Source of the DNA: Spirodela intermedia | Lineage: Eukaryota; Streptophyta; Magnoliopsida; Alismatales; Araceae | Direction: 5' to 3' | NCBI GenBank assembly: GCA_902729315.2 | Contig: LR746270.1 | Coordinates: 6,069,221-6,133,220, forward strand | Length of the DNA stretch: 64,000 bases | Shown: positions 1 through 13,100 of the stretch, piece by piece | How positions within the stretch are numbered: the stretch's first letter is position 1 | Layout of the letters: each line of letters opens with the position of its first letter | Made by a program: the position numbers and the translations under genes | The notes under the pieces: generated by a model | The model's input: only the letters and a program-made list of their open reading frames with translations | Database searches by the model: none | Told to the model about the DNA's origin: nothing

Positions 1-284
1 AAGATGCGTAGGCTATCCTTTACCCAAATTCAGCCTCCGATGGCCCCAGAGAGACCGGTCACATATTTATTGGCCCTGAATCTTACGATTCGCACATTTG
101 ATTCATGTGAAATAACCGTAATCCGTTCTCTTCTCCACATTTCCTAGGATCATAATAGATTTCTCCCTTATGCTTTAGTTGTAACTAATTCTCGGCCTAC
201 ACGCAGGGCCTCCTCGTAGCCACCCCCAAAGGCACATTCTTTTCAACGAATTTTCCAGTTAGTTCCCTTCATTCTCGGAGGTCC

Positions 285-320
285 TTCCTTCCCTTCCCTT
301 CCCTTCTTTTCCTTCTGCTG
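285..320. repeat. Pyrimidine (CCCTT) tract in each satellite unit
   Basis: Almost pure C+T run built from repeated TTCCC words. It recurs at the same place in every unit, for example about 1690-1720, 3100-3140, 4510-4550 and 12950-12995. Its length changes by one word between copies; it is shorter at about 8750 and 15760. Mirror-symmetric polypyrimidine runs like this can adopt triplex DNA in principle; here that is only a sequence-based possibility. Confidence 0.8.
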
Positions 321-941
321 GTGGATTCTAGGGCCCTGCGGACAAATCTATCGTCATGCGGTCTCAAGACAAGGAGCTTTCAACCAAGTCACGTTCTTTC
401 GGACTCAAGGTCATGACTCACTGTAATCTAACCATCGTCCTTCTAGTTTATCGGCGTTAGGATAACCATAATTCCTAGCGTTTAGGTACAGCAGAACACG
501 GTAATAATTATGCACCATGTGTGATGAGTTAGTTTCAGAAGAATTAAGTAGACAAAATACAATTTTCCCATGATTTCCAATATTTCGAAACTTATGTCAA
601 GGCGTTGACTTGGATTTTGGTTCTATGCACTTGAGAAGTCACTAATCATAGTCACCCAGGCAGAAGTTCAAATCACGGTATGCAAATATGTTTTGTTTGT
701 TCAGGTTATATCGTTGAAGCGGATAAAATTACGAGCGATGTATAGCCCAATAAGACTACAAGTAGTAGGCTTCCATCGCTCAACTCCGTGTATAGCGTTG
801 CCCAATTTCAGCTCAACTCAAGTGGGCTGGGGGATGATACCGCCCAATTCAGCTCAATTCGAGTGGATCAAGGCGCAACATACGTGAAGGCATTATTAAC
901 TCAGCTCAATTTAGTTTGGACACAGCCTAGCAATAGATTTG

Positions 942-1123
942 GACACATGTTAAATGTGTCAGAATCTCGATTCCGCATTTGTAGGTTAGTTATAACTACC
1001 CTAGAGGCATTCTCGTTTTCCGCAACTCATTTATGAGTTCACCCCCGCGTAGGGCGGACGCCGAAGATAGCAAGATCTGAGCACGAATCCGCGATATACG
1101 GATCTTGGAAACAAAACCGGTTT
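942..1123. repeat. Cluster of dyad symmetries within the satellite unit
   Basis: Perfect inverted repeats lie close together in the first unit and recur in the other units. GACACAT-GTTAA-ATGTGTC is at 942-960, TAGTTATAACTA at 987-998, AACTCAT-TT-ATGAGTT at 1024-1039 and AAACCGGTTT at 1114-1123. A further GAATC/GATTC dyad is at about 79-92. Most of these dyads are intact in nearly every copy, while other parts of the unit vary. Dyad-rich satellites are known to favour cruciform or other non-B DNA; no function is shown here. Confidence 0.75.
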
Positions 1124-4100
1124 CTAAATCTATAAAACCAGAGGCATTCTCCAACCCTGGGCGCACAAACGGATAACTGGTAAGGCGTGAATAATGCATT
1201 ATCTACAAAGCGTAGCACAGCAGATCCATAATTTATGAACACAAATTCATTGGTTTGCTAATGAATGCATCGATCTAGCCAAGAACCGATGTCAAGGTTT
1301 TCGGACCCAGGTGGAGAAACCAATAAGATCTGCGTCGAGGCGGCTAGAAAGGGAATAGAACCAGGTGCAAGTGATGTGTTGGACCAACTCAGGTGAGTCA
1401 GAGATTCAGAAGATGCGTAGGCTATCCTTTACCCAAATTCAGCCTCCGATGGCCCCGAGAGAGACCGGTCACATATTTATTGGCCCTGAATCTTACGATT
1501 CGCACATTTGATTCATGTGAAATAACCGTAATCCGTTCTCTTCTCCACATTTCCTAGGATCATAATAGATTTCTCCTTATGCTTTAGTTGTAACTAATTC
1601 TCGGCCTACACGGGGCCTCCTCGTAGCCACCCCAAAAGGCACATTCTTTTCAACGAATTTTCAGTTAGTTCCCTTCATTCTCGAGGTCCTTCCTTCCCTT
1701 CCCTTCCCTTCTTTTCCCTTCTGCTGGTGGATTCTAGGGCCCTGCGGACAAATCTATCGTCATGCGGTCTCAAGACAAGGAGCTTTCAACCAAGTCACGT
1801 TCTTTGCGGACTCAAGGTCATGACTCACTTTGTAATCTAACCATGCGTCCTTCTAGTTTATGCGGCGTTAGGATAACCATAATTCCTAGCGTTTAGGTAC
1901 AGCAGAACACGGTAATAATTATGCACCATGTGTGATGAGTTAGTTTCAGAAGAATTAAGTAGACAAAATACAATTTTCCCATGATTTCCAATATTTCGAA
2001 ACTTATGTCAAGCGTTGACTTGGATTTTGGTTCTATGCACTTGAGAAGTCACTAATCATAGTCACCCGGGCAGAAGTTCAAATCGGTATGCAAATATGTT
2101 TTGTTTGTTCAGGTTATATGCGTTGAAGCGGATAAAATTACTGAGCGATGTATAGCCCAATAAGACTACAAGTAGTAGGCTTCCATCGCTCAACTCCGGT
2201 GTATAAGCGTTGCCCAATTTCAGCTCAACTCAAGTGGGCTGGGGGATGATGCCGCCCAATTCAGCTCAATTCGAGTGGATCAAGGCGCAACATACGTGAA
2301 GGCATTATTAACTCAGCTCAATTTAGTTTGGACACAGCCTAGCAATAGATTTGGACACATGTTAAATGTGTCAGAATCTCGATTCCGCATTTGTAGGTTA
2401 GTTATAACTACCCTAGAGGCATTCTCGTTTTCCGCAACTCATTTATGAGTTCACCCCGTGTAGGACCGGGCCGAAGATAGCAAGATCTGAGCACGAATCC
2501 GCGGTATCGGATCTTGGAAACAAAACCGGTTTCTAAATCTATAAAACCAGAGGCATTCTCAACCCCTGGGACGCACAAACACGGATAACTGGTAAAGCGT
2601 GAATAATGCATTATCTACAAAGCGTAGCACAGCAGATCCATAATTTATGAACACAAATTCATTGGTTTGCTAATGAATGCATCGATCTAGCCCAGAACCG
2701 ATGTCAAGGTTTTGGACCAGGTGGAGAAACCAATAAGATCTCGCGTCGAGGCGGCTAGAAAGGAATAGAACCAGGTGCAAGTGATGTGTTGGACCAACTC
2801 AGGTGAGTCAGAGATTCAGAAGATCGTAGGCTATCCTTTACCCAAATTCAGCCTCCGATGGCCCCACTGAGAGAGACCGGTCACATATTTATTGGCCCTG
2901 AATCTTACGATTCGCACATTTGATTCATGTGAAATAACCGTAATCCGTTCTCTTCTCCACATTTCCTAGGATCATAATAGATTTCTCCCTTATGCTTTAG
3001 TTGTAACTAATTCTCGGCCTACAGCAGGGCCTCCCGTAGCCACCCCCAAAGGCACATTCTTTTCAACGAATTTTCCAGTTAGTTCCCTTCATTCTCGGAG
3101 GTCCTTCCTTCCCTTCCCTTCCCTTCTTTTCCCTTCTGCTGGTGGATTCTAGGGCCCTGCGGACAAATCTATCGTCATGCGGTCTCAAGACAAGGAGCTT
3201 TCAACCAAGTCCGTTCTTTGGACTCAAGGTCATGACTCACTGTAATCTAACCATGCGTCCTTCTAGTTTATCGGCGTTAGGATAACCATAATTCCTAGCG
3301 TTTAGGTACAGCAGAACACGGTAATAATTATGCACCATGTGTGATGAGTTAGTTTCAGAAGAATTAAGTAGACAAAATACAATTTTTCCCATGATTTCCA
3401 ATATTTCGAAACTTATGTCAAGGGCGTTGACTTGGATTTTGGTTCTATGCACTTGAGAAGTCACTAATCATAGTCACAGGCAGAAGTTCAAATACGGTAT
3501 GCAAATATGTTTTGTTTGTTCAGGTTATATCGCGTTGAAGCGGATAAAATTACGAGCGATGTATAGCCCAATAAGACTACAAGTAGTAGGCTTCCATCGC
3601 TCAACTCGGTGTATAGCGTTGCCCAATTTCAGCTCAACTCAAGTGGGCTGGGGGATGATGCGCCCAATTCAGCTCAATTCGAGTGGATCAAAGGCGCAAC
3701 ATACGTGAAGGCATTATTAACTCAGCTCAATTTAGTTTGGACACAGCCTAGCAATAGATTTGGACACATGTTAAATGTGTCAGAATCTCGATTCCGCATT
3801 TGTAGGTTAGTTATAACTACCCTAGAGGCATTCTCGTTTTCCGCAACTCATTTATGAGTTCACCCCGATGTAGGGCCGGGCCGAAGATAGCAAGATCTGA
3901 GCACGAATCCGCGATATCGGATCTTGGAAACAAAACCGGTTTCTAAATCTATAAAACCGAGAGGCATTCTCCAACCCTGGGCACAAACACGGATAACTGG
4001 TAAGGCGTGAATAATGCATTATCTACAAAGCGTAGCACAGCAGATCCATAATTTATGAACACAAATTCATTGGTTTGCTAATGAATGCATACGATCTAGC

Positions 4101-7100
4101 CCAAGAACCGATGTCAAGGTTTTGGACCCAGTGGAGAAACCAATAAGATCTGCGTCGAGGCGGCTAGAAAGGGAATAGAACCAGGTGCAAGTGATGTGTT
4201 GGACCAACTCAGGTGAGTCAGAGATTCAGAAGATGCGTAGGCTATCCTTTACCCAAATTCAGCCTCCGATGGCCCCAGAGAGACCGGTCACATATTTATT
4301 GGCCCTGAATCTTACGATTCGCATTTGATTCATGTGAAATAACCGTAATCCGTTCTCTTCTCCACATTTCCTAGGATCATAATAGATTTCTCCTTATGCT
4401 TTAGTTGTAACTAATTCTCGGCCTACGCTTGAGGGCCTCCTCGTAGCCACCCCAAAAGGCACATTCTTTTCAACGAATTTTCCAGTTAGTTCCTTCATTC
4501 TCGGAGGTCCTTCCTTCCCTTCCCTTCCCTTCTTTTCCCTTCTGCTGGTGGATTCTAGGGCCCTGCGGACAAATCTATCGTCATGCGGTCTCAAGACAAG
4601 GAGCTTTCAACCAAGTCCGCGTTCTTTTGGACTCAAGGTCATGACTCACTGTAATCTAACCATCGTCCTTCTAGTTTATCGCGGCGTTAGGATAACCATA
4701 ATTCCTAGCGTTTAGGTACAGCAGAACACGGTAATAATTATGCACCATGTGTGATGAGTTAGTTTCAGAAGAATTAAGTAGACAAAATACAATTTTTCCC
4801 ATGATTTCCAATATTTCGAAACTTATGTCAAGGCGTTGACTTGGATTTTGGTTCTATGCACTTGAGAAGTCACTAATCATAGTCACCCAGGCAGAAGTTC
4901 AAATACGGTATGCAAATATGTTTTGTTTGTTCAGGTTATATCGTTGAAGCGGATAAAATTCTGAGCGATGTATAGCCCAATAAGACTACAAGTAGTAGGC
5001 TTCCATCGCTCAACTCGTGTATAGCGTTGCCCAATTTCAGCTCAACTCAAGTGGGCTGGGGGATGATGCCGCCCAATTCAGCTCAATTCGAGTGGATCAA
5101 GGCGCAACATACGTGAAGGCATTATTAACTCAGCTCAATTTAGTTTGGACACAGCCTAGCAATAGATTTGGACACATGTTAAATGTGTCAGAATCTCGAT
5201 TCCGCATTTGTAGGTTAGTTATAACTACCCTAGAGGCATTCTCGTTTTCCGCAACTCATTTATGAGTTCACCCCGTGTAGGACGGACGCCGAAGATAGCA
5301 AGATCTGAGCACGAATCCGCGGTATACGGATCTTGGAAACAAAACCGGTTTCTAAATCTATAAAACCAGAGGCATTCTCCAACCCCTGGGCACAAACACG
5401 GATAACTGGTAAGGCGTGAATAATGCATTATCTACAAAGCGTAGCACAGCAGATCCATAATTTATGAACACAAATTCATTGGTTTGCTAATGAATGCATA
5501 CGATCTAGCCCAGAACCGATGTCAAGGTTTTGGACCCAGGTGGAGAAACCAATAAGATCTGCGTCGAGGCGGCTAGAAAGGGAATAGAACCAGGTGCAAG
5601 TGATGTGTTGGACCAACTCAGGTGAGTCAGATTCAGAAGATGCGTAGGCTATCCTTTACCCAAATTCAGCCTCCGATGGCCCCACTGAGAGAGACCGGTC
5701 ACATATTTATTGGCCCTGAATCTTCGATTCGCACATTTGATTCATGTGAAATAACCGTAATCCGTTCTCTTCTCCACATTTCCTAGGATCATAATAGATT
5801 TCTCCTTATGCTTTAGTTGTAACTAATTCTCGGCCTACGCAGGGCCTCCTCGTAGCCACCCCAAAGGCACATTCTTTTCAACGAATTTTCCAGTTAGTTC
5901 CTTCATTCTCGGAGGTCCTTCCTTCCCTTCCCTTCCCTTCTTTTCCCTTCTGCTGGTGGATTCTAGGGCCCTGCGGACAAATCTATCGTCATCGCGGTCT
6001 CAAGACAAGGAGCTTTCAACCAAGTCACGTTCTTTCGGACTCAAGGTCATGACTCACTGTAATCTAACCATCGTCCTTCTAGTTTATCTTGGCGTTAGGA
6101 TAACCATAATTCCTAGCGTTTAGGTACAGCAGAACACGGTAATAATTATGCACCATGTGTGATGAGTTAGTTTCGGAAGAATTAAGTAGACAAAATACAA
6201 TTTTTCCATGATTTCCAATATTTCGAAACTTATGTCAAGGGCGTTGACTTGGATTTTGGTTCTATGCACTTGAGAAGTCACTAATCATAGTCACCCAGGC
6301 AGAAGTTCAAATCACGGTATGCAAATATGTTTTGTTTGTTCAGGTTATATCGTTGAAGCGGATAAAATTACGAGCGATGTATAGCCCAATAAGACTACAA
6401 GTAGTAGGCTTCCATCGCTCAACTCCGGTGTATAAGCGTTGCCCAATTTCAGCTCAACTCAAGTGGGCTGGGGGATGATGCCGCCCAATTCCAGCTCAAT
6501 TCGAGTGGATCAAGGCGCAACATACGTGAAGGCATTATTAACTCAGCTCAATTTAGTTTGGACACAGCCTAGCAATAGATTTGGACACATGTTAAATGTG
6601 TCAGAATCTCGATTCCGCATTTGTAGGTTAGTTATAACTACCCTAGAGGCATTCTCGTTTTCCATAACTCATTTATGAGTTCACCCCGTGTAGGGCCGGG
6701 CCGAAGATAGCAAGATCTGAGCACGAATCCAGCGTATCACGGATCTTGGAAACAAAACCGGTTTCTAAATCTATAAAACCAGAGGCATTCTCCAACCCCT
6801 GGGCCTACAAACCGGATAACTGGTAAAGGCGTGAATAATGCATTATCTACAAAGCGTAGCACAGCAGATCCATAATTTATGAACACAAATTCATTGGTTT
6901 GCTAATGAATGCATCTGATCTAGCCAAGAACCGATGTCAAGGTTTTGGACCCAGGTGGAGAAACCAATAAGATCTGCGTCGAGGCGGCTAGAAAGGGAAT
7001 AGAACCAGGTGCAAGTGATGTGTTGGACCAACTCAGGTGAGTCGAGATTCAGAAGATGCGTAGGCTATCCTTTACCCAAATTCAGCCTCCGATGGCCTGA

Positions 7101-10100
7101 GAGAGACCGGTCACATATTTATTGGCCCTGAATCTTACGATTCGCACATTTGATTCATGTGAAATAACCGTAATCCGTTCTCTTCTCCACATTTCCTAGG
7201 ATCATAATAGATTTCTCCTTATGCTTTGGTTGTAACTAATTCTCGGCCTACAGCGGGGCCTCCCTCGTAGCCACCCCAAAGGCACATTCTTTTCAACGAA
7301 TTTTCCAGTTAGTTCCTTCATTCTCGGAGGTCCTTCCTTCCCTTCCCTTCCCTTCTTTTCCCTTCTGCTGGTGGATTCTAGGGCCCTCTTGACAAATCTA
7401 TCGTCATGCGGTCTCAAGACAAGGAGCTTTCAACCAAGTCCGTTCTTTCGGGACTCAAGGTCATGACTCACTGTAATCTAACCATCGTCCTTCTAGTTTA
7501 TCGCGCGTTAGGATAACCATAATTCCTAGCGTTTAGGTACAGCAGAACACGGTAATAATTATACCATGTGTGATGAGTTAGTTTCAGAAGAATTAAGTAG
7601 ACAAAATACAATTTTCCCATGATTTCCAATATTTCGAAACTTATGTCAAGCGTTGACTTGGATTTTGGTTCTATGCACTTGAGAAGTCACTAATCATAGT
7701 CACCGGGCAGAAGTTCAAATCACGGTATGCAAATATGTTTTGTTTGTTCAGGTTATATGCGTTGAAGCGGATAAAATTACGAGCGATGTATAGCCCAATA
7801 AGACTACAAGTAGTAGGCTTCCATCGCTCAACTCCGTGTATAAGCGTTGCCCAATTTCAGCTCAACTCAAGTGGGCTGGGGGATGATGCAGCCCAATTCC
7901 AGCTCAATTCGAGTGGATCAAGGGCGCAACATACGTGAAGGCATTATTAACTCAGCTCAATTTAGTTTGGACACAGCCTAGCAATAGATTTGGACACATG
8001 TTAAATGTGTCAGAATCTCGATTCCGCATTTGTAGGTTAGTTATAACTACCCTAGAGGCATTCTCGTTTTCCATAACTCATTTATGAGTTCACCCCACGT
8101 GGGACGGGCGCGAAGATAGCAAGATCTGAGCACGAATCCGCGGTATACGGATCTTGGAAACAAAACCGGTTTCTAAATCTATAAAACCAGAGGCATTCTC
8201 CAACCCTGGGCGCACAAACACGGATAACTGGTAAAGGCGTGAATAATGCATTATCTACAAAGCGTAGCACAGCAGATCCATAATTTATGAACACAAATTC
8301 ATTGGTTTGCTAATGAATGCATCGATCTAGCCCAAGAACCGATGTCAAGGTTTTGGACCGGTGGAGAAACCAATAAGATCTGCGTCGAGGCGGCTAGAAA
8401 GGGAATAGAACCAGGTGCAAGTGATGTGTTGGACCAACTCAGGTGAGTCGGAGATTCAGAAGATGCGTAGGCTATCCTTTACCCAAATTCAGCCTCCGAT
8501 GGCCCCGAGAGAGACCGGTCACATATTTATTGGCCCTGAATCTTGATTCGCACATTTGATTCATGTGAAATAACCGTAATCCGTTCTCTTCTCCACATTT
8601 CCTAGGATCATAATAGATTTCTCCCCTTATGCTTTAGTTGTAACTAATTCTCGGCCTACGGGGGCCTCCCTCGTAGCCACCCCAAAAGGCACATTCTTTT
8701 CAACGAATTTTCAGTTAGTTCCTTCATTCTCGGAGGTCCTTCCTTCCCTTCCCTTCCTTCTTTTCCTTCTGCTGGTGGATTCTAGGGCCCTGCGGACAAA
8801 TCTATCGTCATGCGGTCTCAAGACAAGGAGCTTTCAACCAAGTCCGCGTTCTTTGCGGACTCAAGGTCATGACTCACTTTGTAATCTAACCATCGTCCTT
8901 CTAGTTTATGCGGCGTTAGGATAACCATAATTCCTAGCGTTTAGGTACAGCAGAACACGGTAATAATTATGCACCATGTGTGATGAGTTAGTTTCAGAAG
9001 AATTAAGTAGACAAAATACAATTTTTCCCATGATTTCCAATATTTCGAAACTTATGTCAAGGGCGTTGACTTGGATTTTGGTTCTATGCACTTGAGAAGT
9101 CACTAATCATAGTCACCCAGGCAGAAGTTCAAATACGGTATGCAAATATGTTTTGTTTGTTCAGGTTATATGCGTTGAAGCGGATAAAATTACGAACGAT
9201 GTATAGCCCAATAAGACTACAAGTAGTAGGCTTCCATCGCTCAACTCCGATGTATAGCGTTGCCCAATTTCAGCTCAACTCAAGTGGGCTGGGGGATGAT
9301 GCCGCCAATTCAGCTCAATTCGAGTGGATCAAGGGCAAACATACGTGAAGGCATTATTAACTCAGCTCAATTTAGTTTGGACACAGCCTAGCAATAGATT
9401 TGGACACATGTTAAATGTGTCAGAATCTCGATTCCGCATTTGTAGGTTAGTTATAACTACCCTAGAGGCATTCTCGTTTTCCAACTCATTTATGAGTTCA
9501 CCCCGTGTAGGACGGACGCCGAAGATAGCAAGATCTGAGCACGAATCCTGTATCGGATCTTGGAAACAAAACCGGTTTCTAAATCTATAAAACCAGAGGC
9601 ATTCTCCAACCCTGGGCCACAAACACGGATAACTGGTAAAGGCGTGAATAATGCATTATCTACAAAGCGTAGCACAGCAGATCCATAATTTATGAACACA
9701 AATTCATTGGTTTGCTAATGAATGCATACGATCTAGCCCAAGAACCGATGTCAAGGTTTTCGGACCCAGGTGGAGAAACCAATAAGATCTGCGTCGAGGC
9801 GGCTAGAAAGGGAATAGAACCAGGTGCAAGTGATGTGTTGGACCAACTCAGGTGAGTCGAGATTCAGAAGATGCGTAGGCTATCCTTTACCCAAATTCAG
9901 CCTCCGATGGCCCCGCGAGAGACCGGTCACATATTTATTGGCCCTGAATCTTACGATTCGCACATTTGATTCATGTGAAATAACCGTAATCCGTTCTCTT
10001 CTCCACATTTCCTAGGATCATAATAGATTTCTCCCTTATGCTTTAGTTGTAACTAATTCTCGGCCTACGCAGGGCCTCCCTCGTAGCCACCCCAAAAGGC

Positions 10101-13100
10101 ACATTCTTTTCAACGAATTTTCCAGTTAGTTCCTTCATTCTCGGAGGTCCTTCCTTCCCTTCCCTTCCCTTCTTTTCCTTCTGCTGGTGGATTCTAGGGC
10201 CCTGCGGACAAATCTATCGTCATGCGGTCTCAAGACAAGGAGCTTTCAACCAAGTCACGTTCTTTCGGACTCAAGGTCATGACTCACTGTAATCTAACCA
10301 TGCGTCCTTCTAGTTTATGCGGCGTTAGGATAACCATAATTCCTAGCGTTTAGGTACAGCAGAACACGGTAATAATTATGCACCATGTGTGATGAGTTAG
10401 TTTCAGAAGAATTAAGTAGACAAAATACAATTTTTCCCATGATTTCCAATATTTCGAAACTTATGTCAAGGCGTTGACTTGGATTTTGGTTCTATGCACT
10501 TGAGAAGTCACTAATCATAGTCACCCAGGCAGAAGTTCAAATACGGTATGCAAATATGTTTTGTTTGTTCAGGTTATATGCGTTGAAGCGGATAAAATTA
10601 CGAGCGATGTATAGCCCAATAAGACTACAAGTAGTAGGCTTCCATCGCTCAACTCCGATGTATAGCGTTGCCCAATTTCAGCTCAACTCAAGTGGGCTGG
10701 GGGATGATGCCGCCCAATTCCAGCTCAATTCGAGTGGATCAAGGGCATAACATACGTGAAGGCATTATTAACTCAGCTCAATTTAGTTTGGACACAGCCT
10801 AGCAATAGATTTGGACACATGTTAAATGTGTCAGAATCTCGATTCCGCATTTGTAGGTTAGTTATAACTACCCTAGAGGCATTCTCGTTTTCCGCAACTC
10901 ATTTATGAGTTCACCCCACGATGTAGGACGGGCCGAAGATAGCAAGATCTGAGCACGAATCCATGGTATCGGATCTTGGAAACAAAACCGGTTTCTAAAT
11001 CTATAAAACCAGAGGCATTCTCAACCCCGGGCACAAACACGGATAACTGGTAAGGCGTGAATAATGCATTATCTACAAAGCGTAACAGCAGATCCATAAT
11101 TTATGAACACAAATTCATTGGTTTGCTAATGAATGCATCGATCTAGCCAGAACCGATGTCAAGGTTTTCGGACCGGTGGAGAAACCAATAAGATCTCGTC
11201 GAGGCGGCTAGAAAGGGAATAGAACCAGGTGCAAGTGATGTGTTGGACCAACTCAGGTGAGTCGAGATTCAGAAGATGCGTAGGCTATCCTTTACCCAAA
11301 TTCAGCCTCCGATGGCCCCAGAGAGACCGGTCACATATTTATTGGCCCTGAATCTTACGATTCGCACATTTGATTCATGTGAAATAACGTAATCCGTTCT
11401 CTTCTCCACATTTCCTAGGATCATAATAGATTTCTCCCTTATGCTTTAGTTGTAACTAATTCTCGGCTACACGCAGGCCTCCTCGTAGCCACCCCCAAAA
11501 GGCACATTCTTTTCAACGAATTTTCAGTTAGTTCCCTTCATTCTCGGAGGTCCTTCCTTCCCTTCCCTTCCCTTCTTTTCCCTTCTGCTGGTGGATTCTA
11601 GGGCCCTCGGACAAATCTATCGTCATGCGGTCTCAAGACAAGGAGCTTCAACCAAGTCACGTTCTTTCTTGGACTCAAGGTCATGACTCACTTTGTAATC
11701 TAACCATCGTCCTTCTAGTTTATCGGCGTTAGGATAACCATAATTCCTAGCGTTTAGGTACAGCAGAACACGGTAATAATTATGCACCATGTGTGATGAG
11801 TTAGTTTCAGAAGAATTAAGTAGACAAAATACAATTTTTCCCATGATTTCCAATATTTGAAACTTATGTCAAGGCGTTGACTTGGATTTTGGTTCTATGC
11901 ACTTGAGAGTCACTAATCATAGTCACCAGGCAGAAGTTCAAATACGGTATGCAAATATGTTTTGTTTGTTCAGGTTATATCGTTGAAGCGGATAAAATTA
12001 CGACGATGTATAGCCCAATAAGACTACAAGTAGTAGGCTTCCATCGCTCAACTCCGATTGTATAGCGTTGCCCAATTTCAGCTCAACTCAAGTGGGCTGG
12101 GGGATGATGCCCAATTCCAGCTCAATTCGAGTGGATCAAGGCAACATACGTGAAGGCATTATTAACTCAGCTCAATTTAGTTTGGACACAGCCTAGCAAT
12201 AGATTTGGACACATGTTAAATGTGTCAGAATCTCGATTCCGCATTTGTAGGTTAGTTATAACTACCCTAGAGGCATTCTCGTTTTCCGCAACTCATTTAT
12301 GAGTTCACCCCGTGTAGGACGGGGCCGAAGATAGCAAGATCTGAGCACGAATCCGCGGTATACGGATCTTGGAAACAAAACCGGTTTCTAAATCTATAAA
12401 ACCGGAGGCATTCTCCAACCCACGGACGCACAAACACGGATAGCGGTAAAGCGTGAATAATGCATTATCTACAAAGCGTAGCACAGCAGATCCATAATTT
12501 ATGAACACAAATTCATTGGTTTGCTAATGAATGCATACGATCTAGCCCAAGAACCGATGTCAAGGTTTTGGACCCAGGTGGAGAAACCAATAAGATCTGC
12601 GTCGAGGCGGCTAGAAAGGGAATAGAACCAGGTGCAAGTGATGTGTTGGACCAACTCGGTGAGTCAGAGATTCAGAAGATGCGTAGGCTATCCTTTACCC
12701 AAATTCAGCCTCCGATGGCCCTTGAGAGAGACCGGTCACATATTTATTGGCCGAATCTTACGATTCGCACATTTGATTCATGTGAAATAACTGTAATCCG
12801 TTCTCTTCTCCACATTTCCTAGGATCATAATAGATTTCTCCTTATGCTTTAGTTGTAACTAATTCTCGGCCTACGCGGGGGCCTCCTCGTAGCCACCCCC
12901 AAAAGGCACATTCTTTTCAACGAATTTTCAGTTAGTTCCTTCATTCTGGAGGTCCTTCCTTCCCTTCCCTTCCCTTCTTTTCCTTCTGCTGGTGGATTCT
13001 AGGGCCCTGCGGACAAATCTATCGTCATGCGGTCTCAAGACAAGGAGCTTCAACCAAGTCCGCTTCTTTCGGACTCAAGGTCATGACTCCTTTGTAATCT

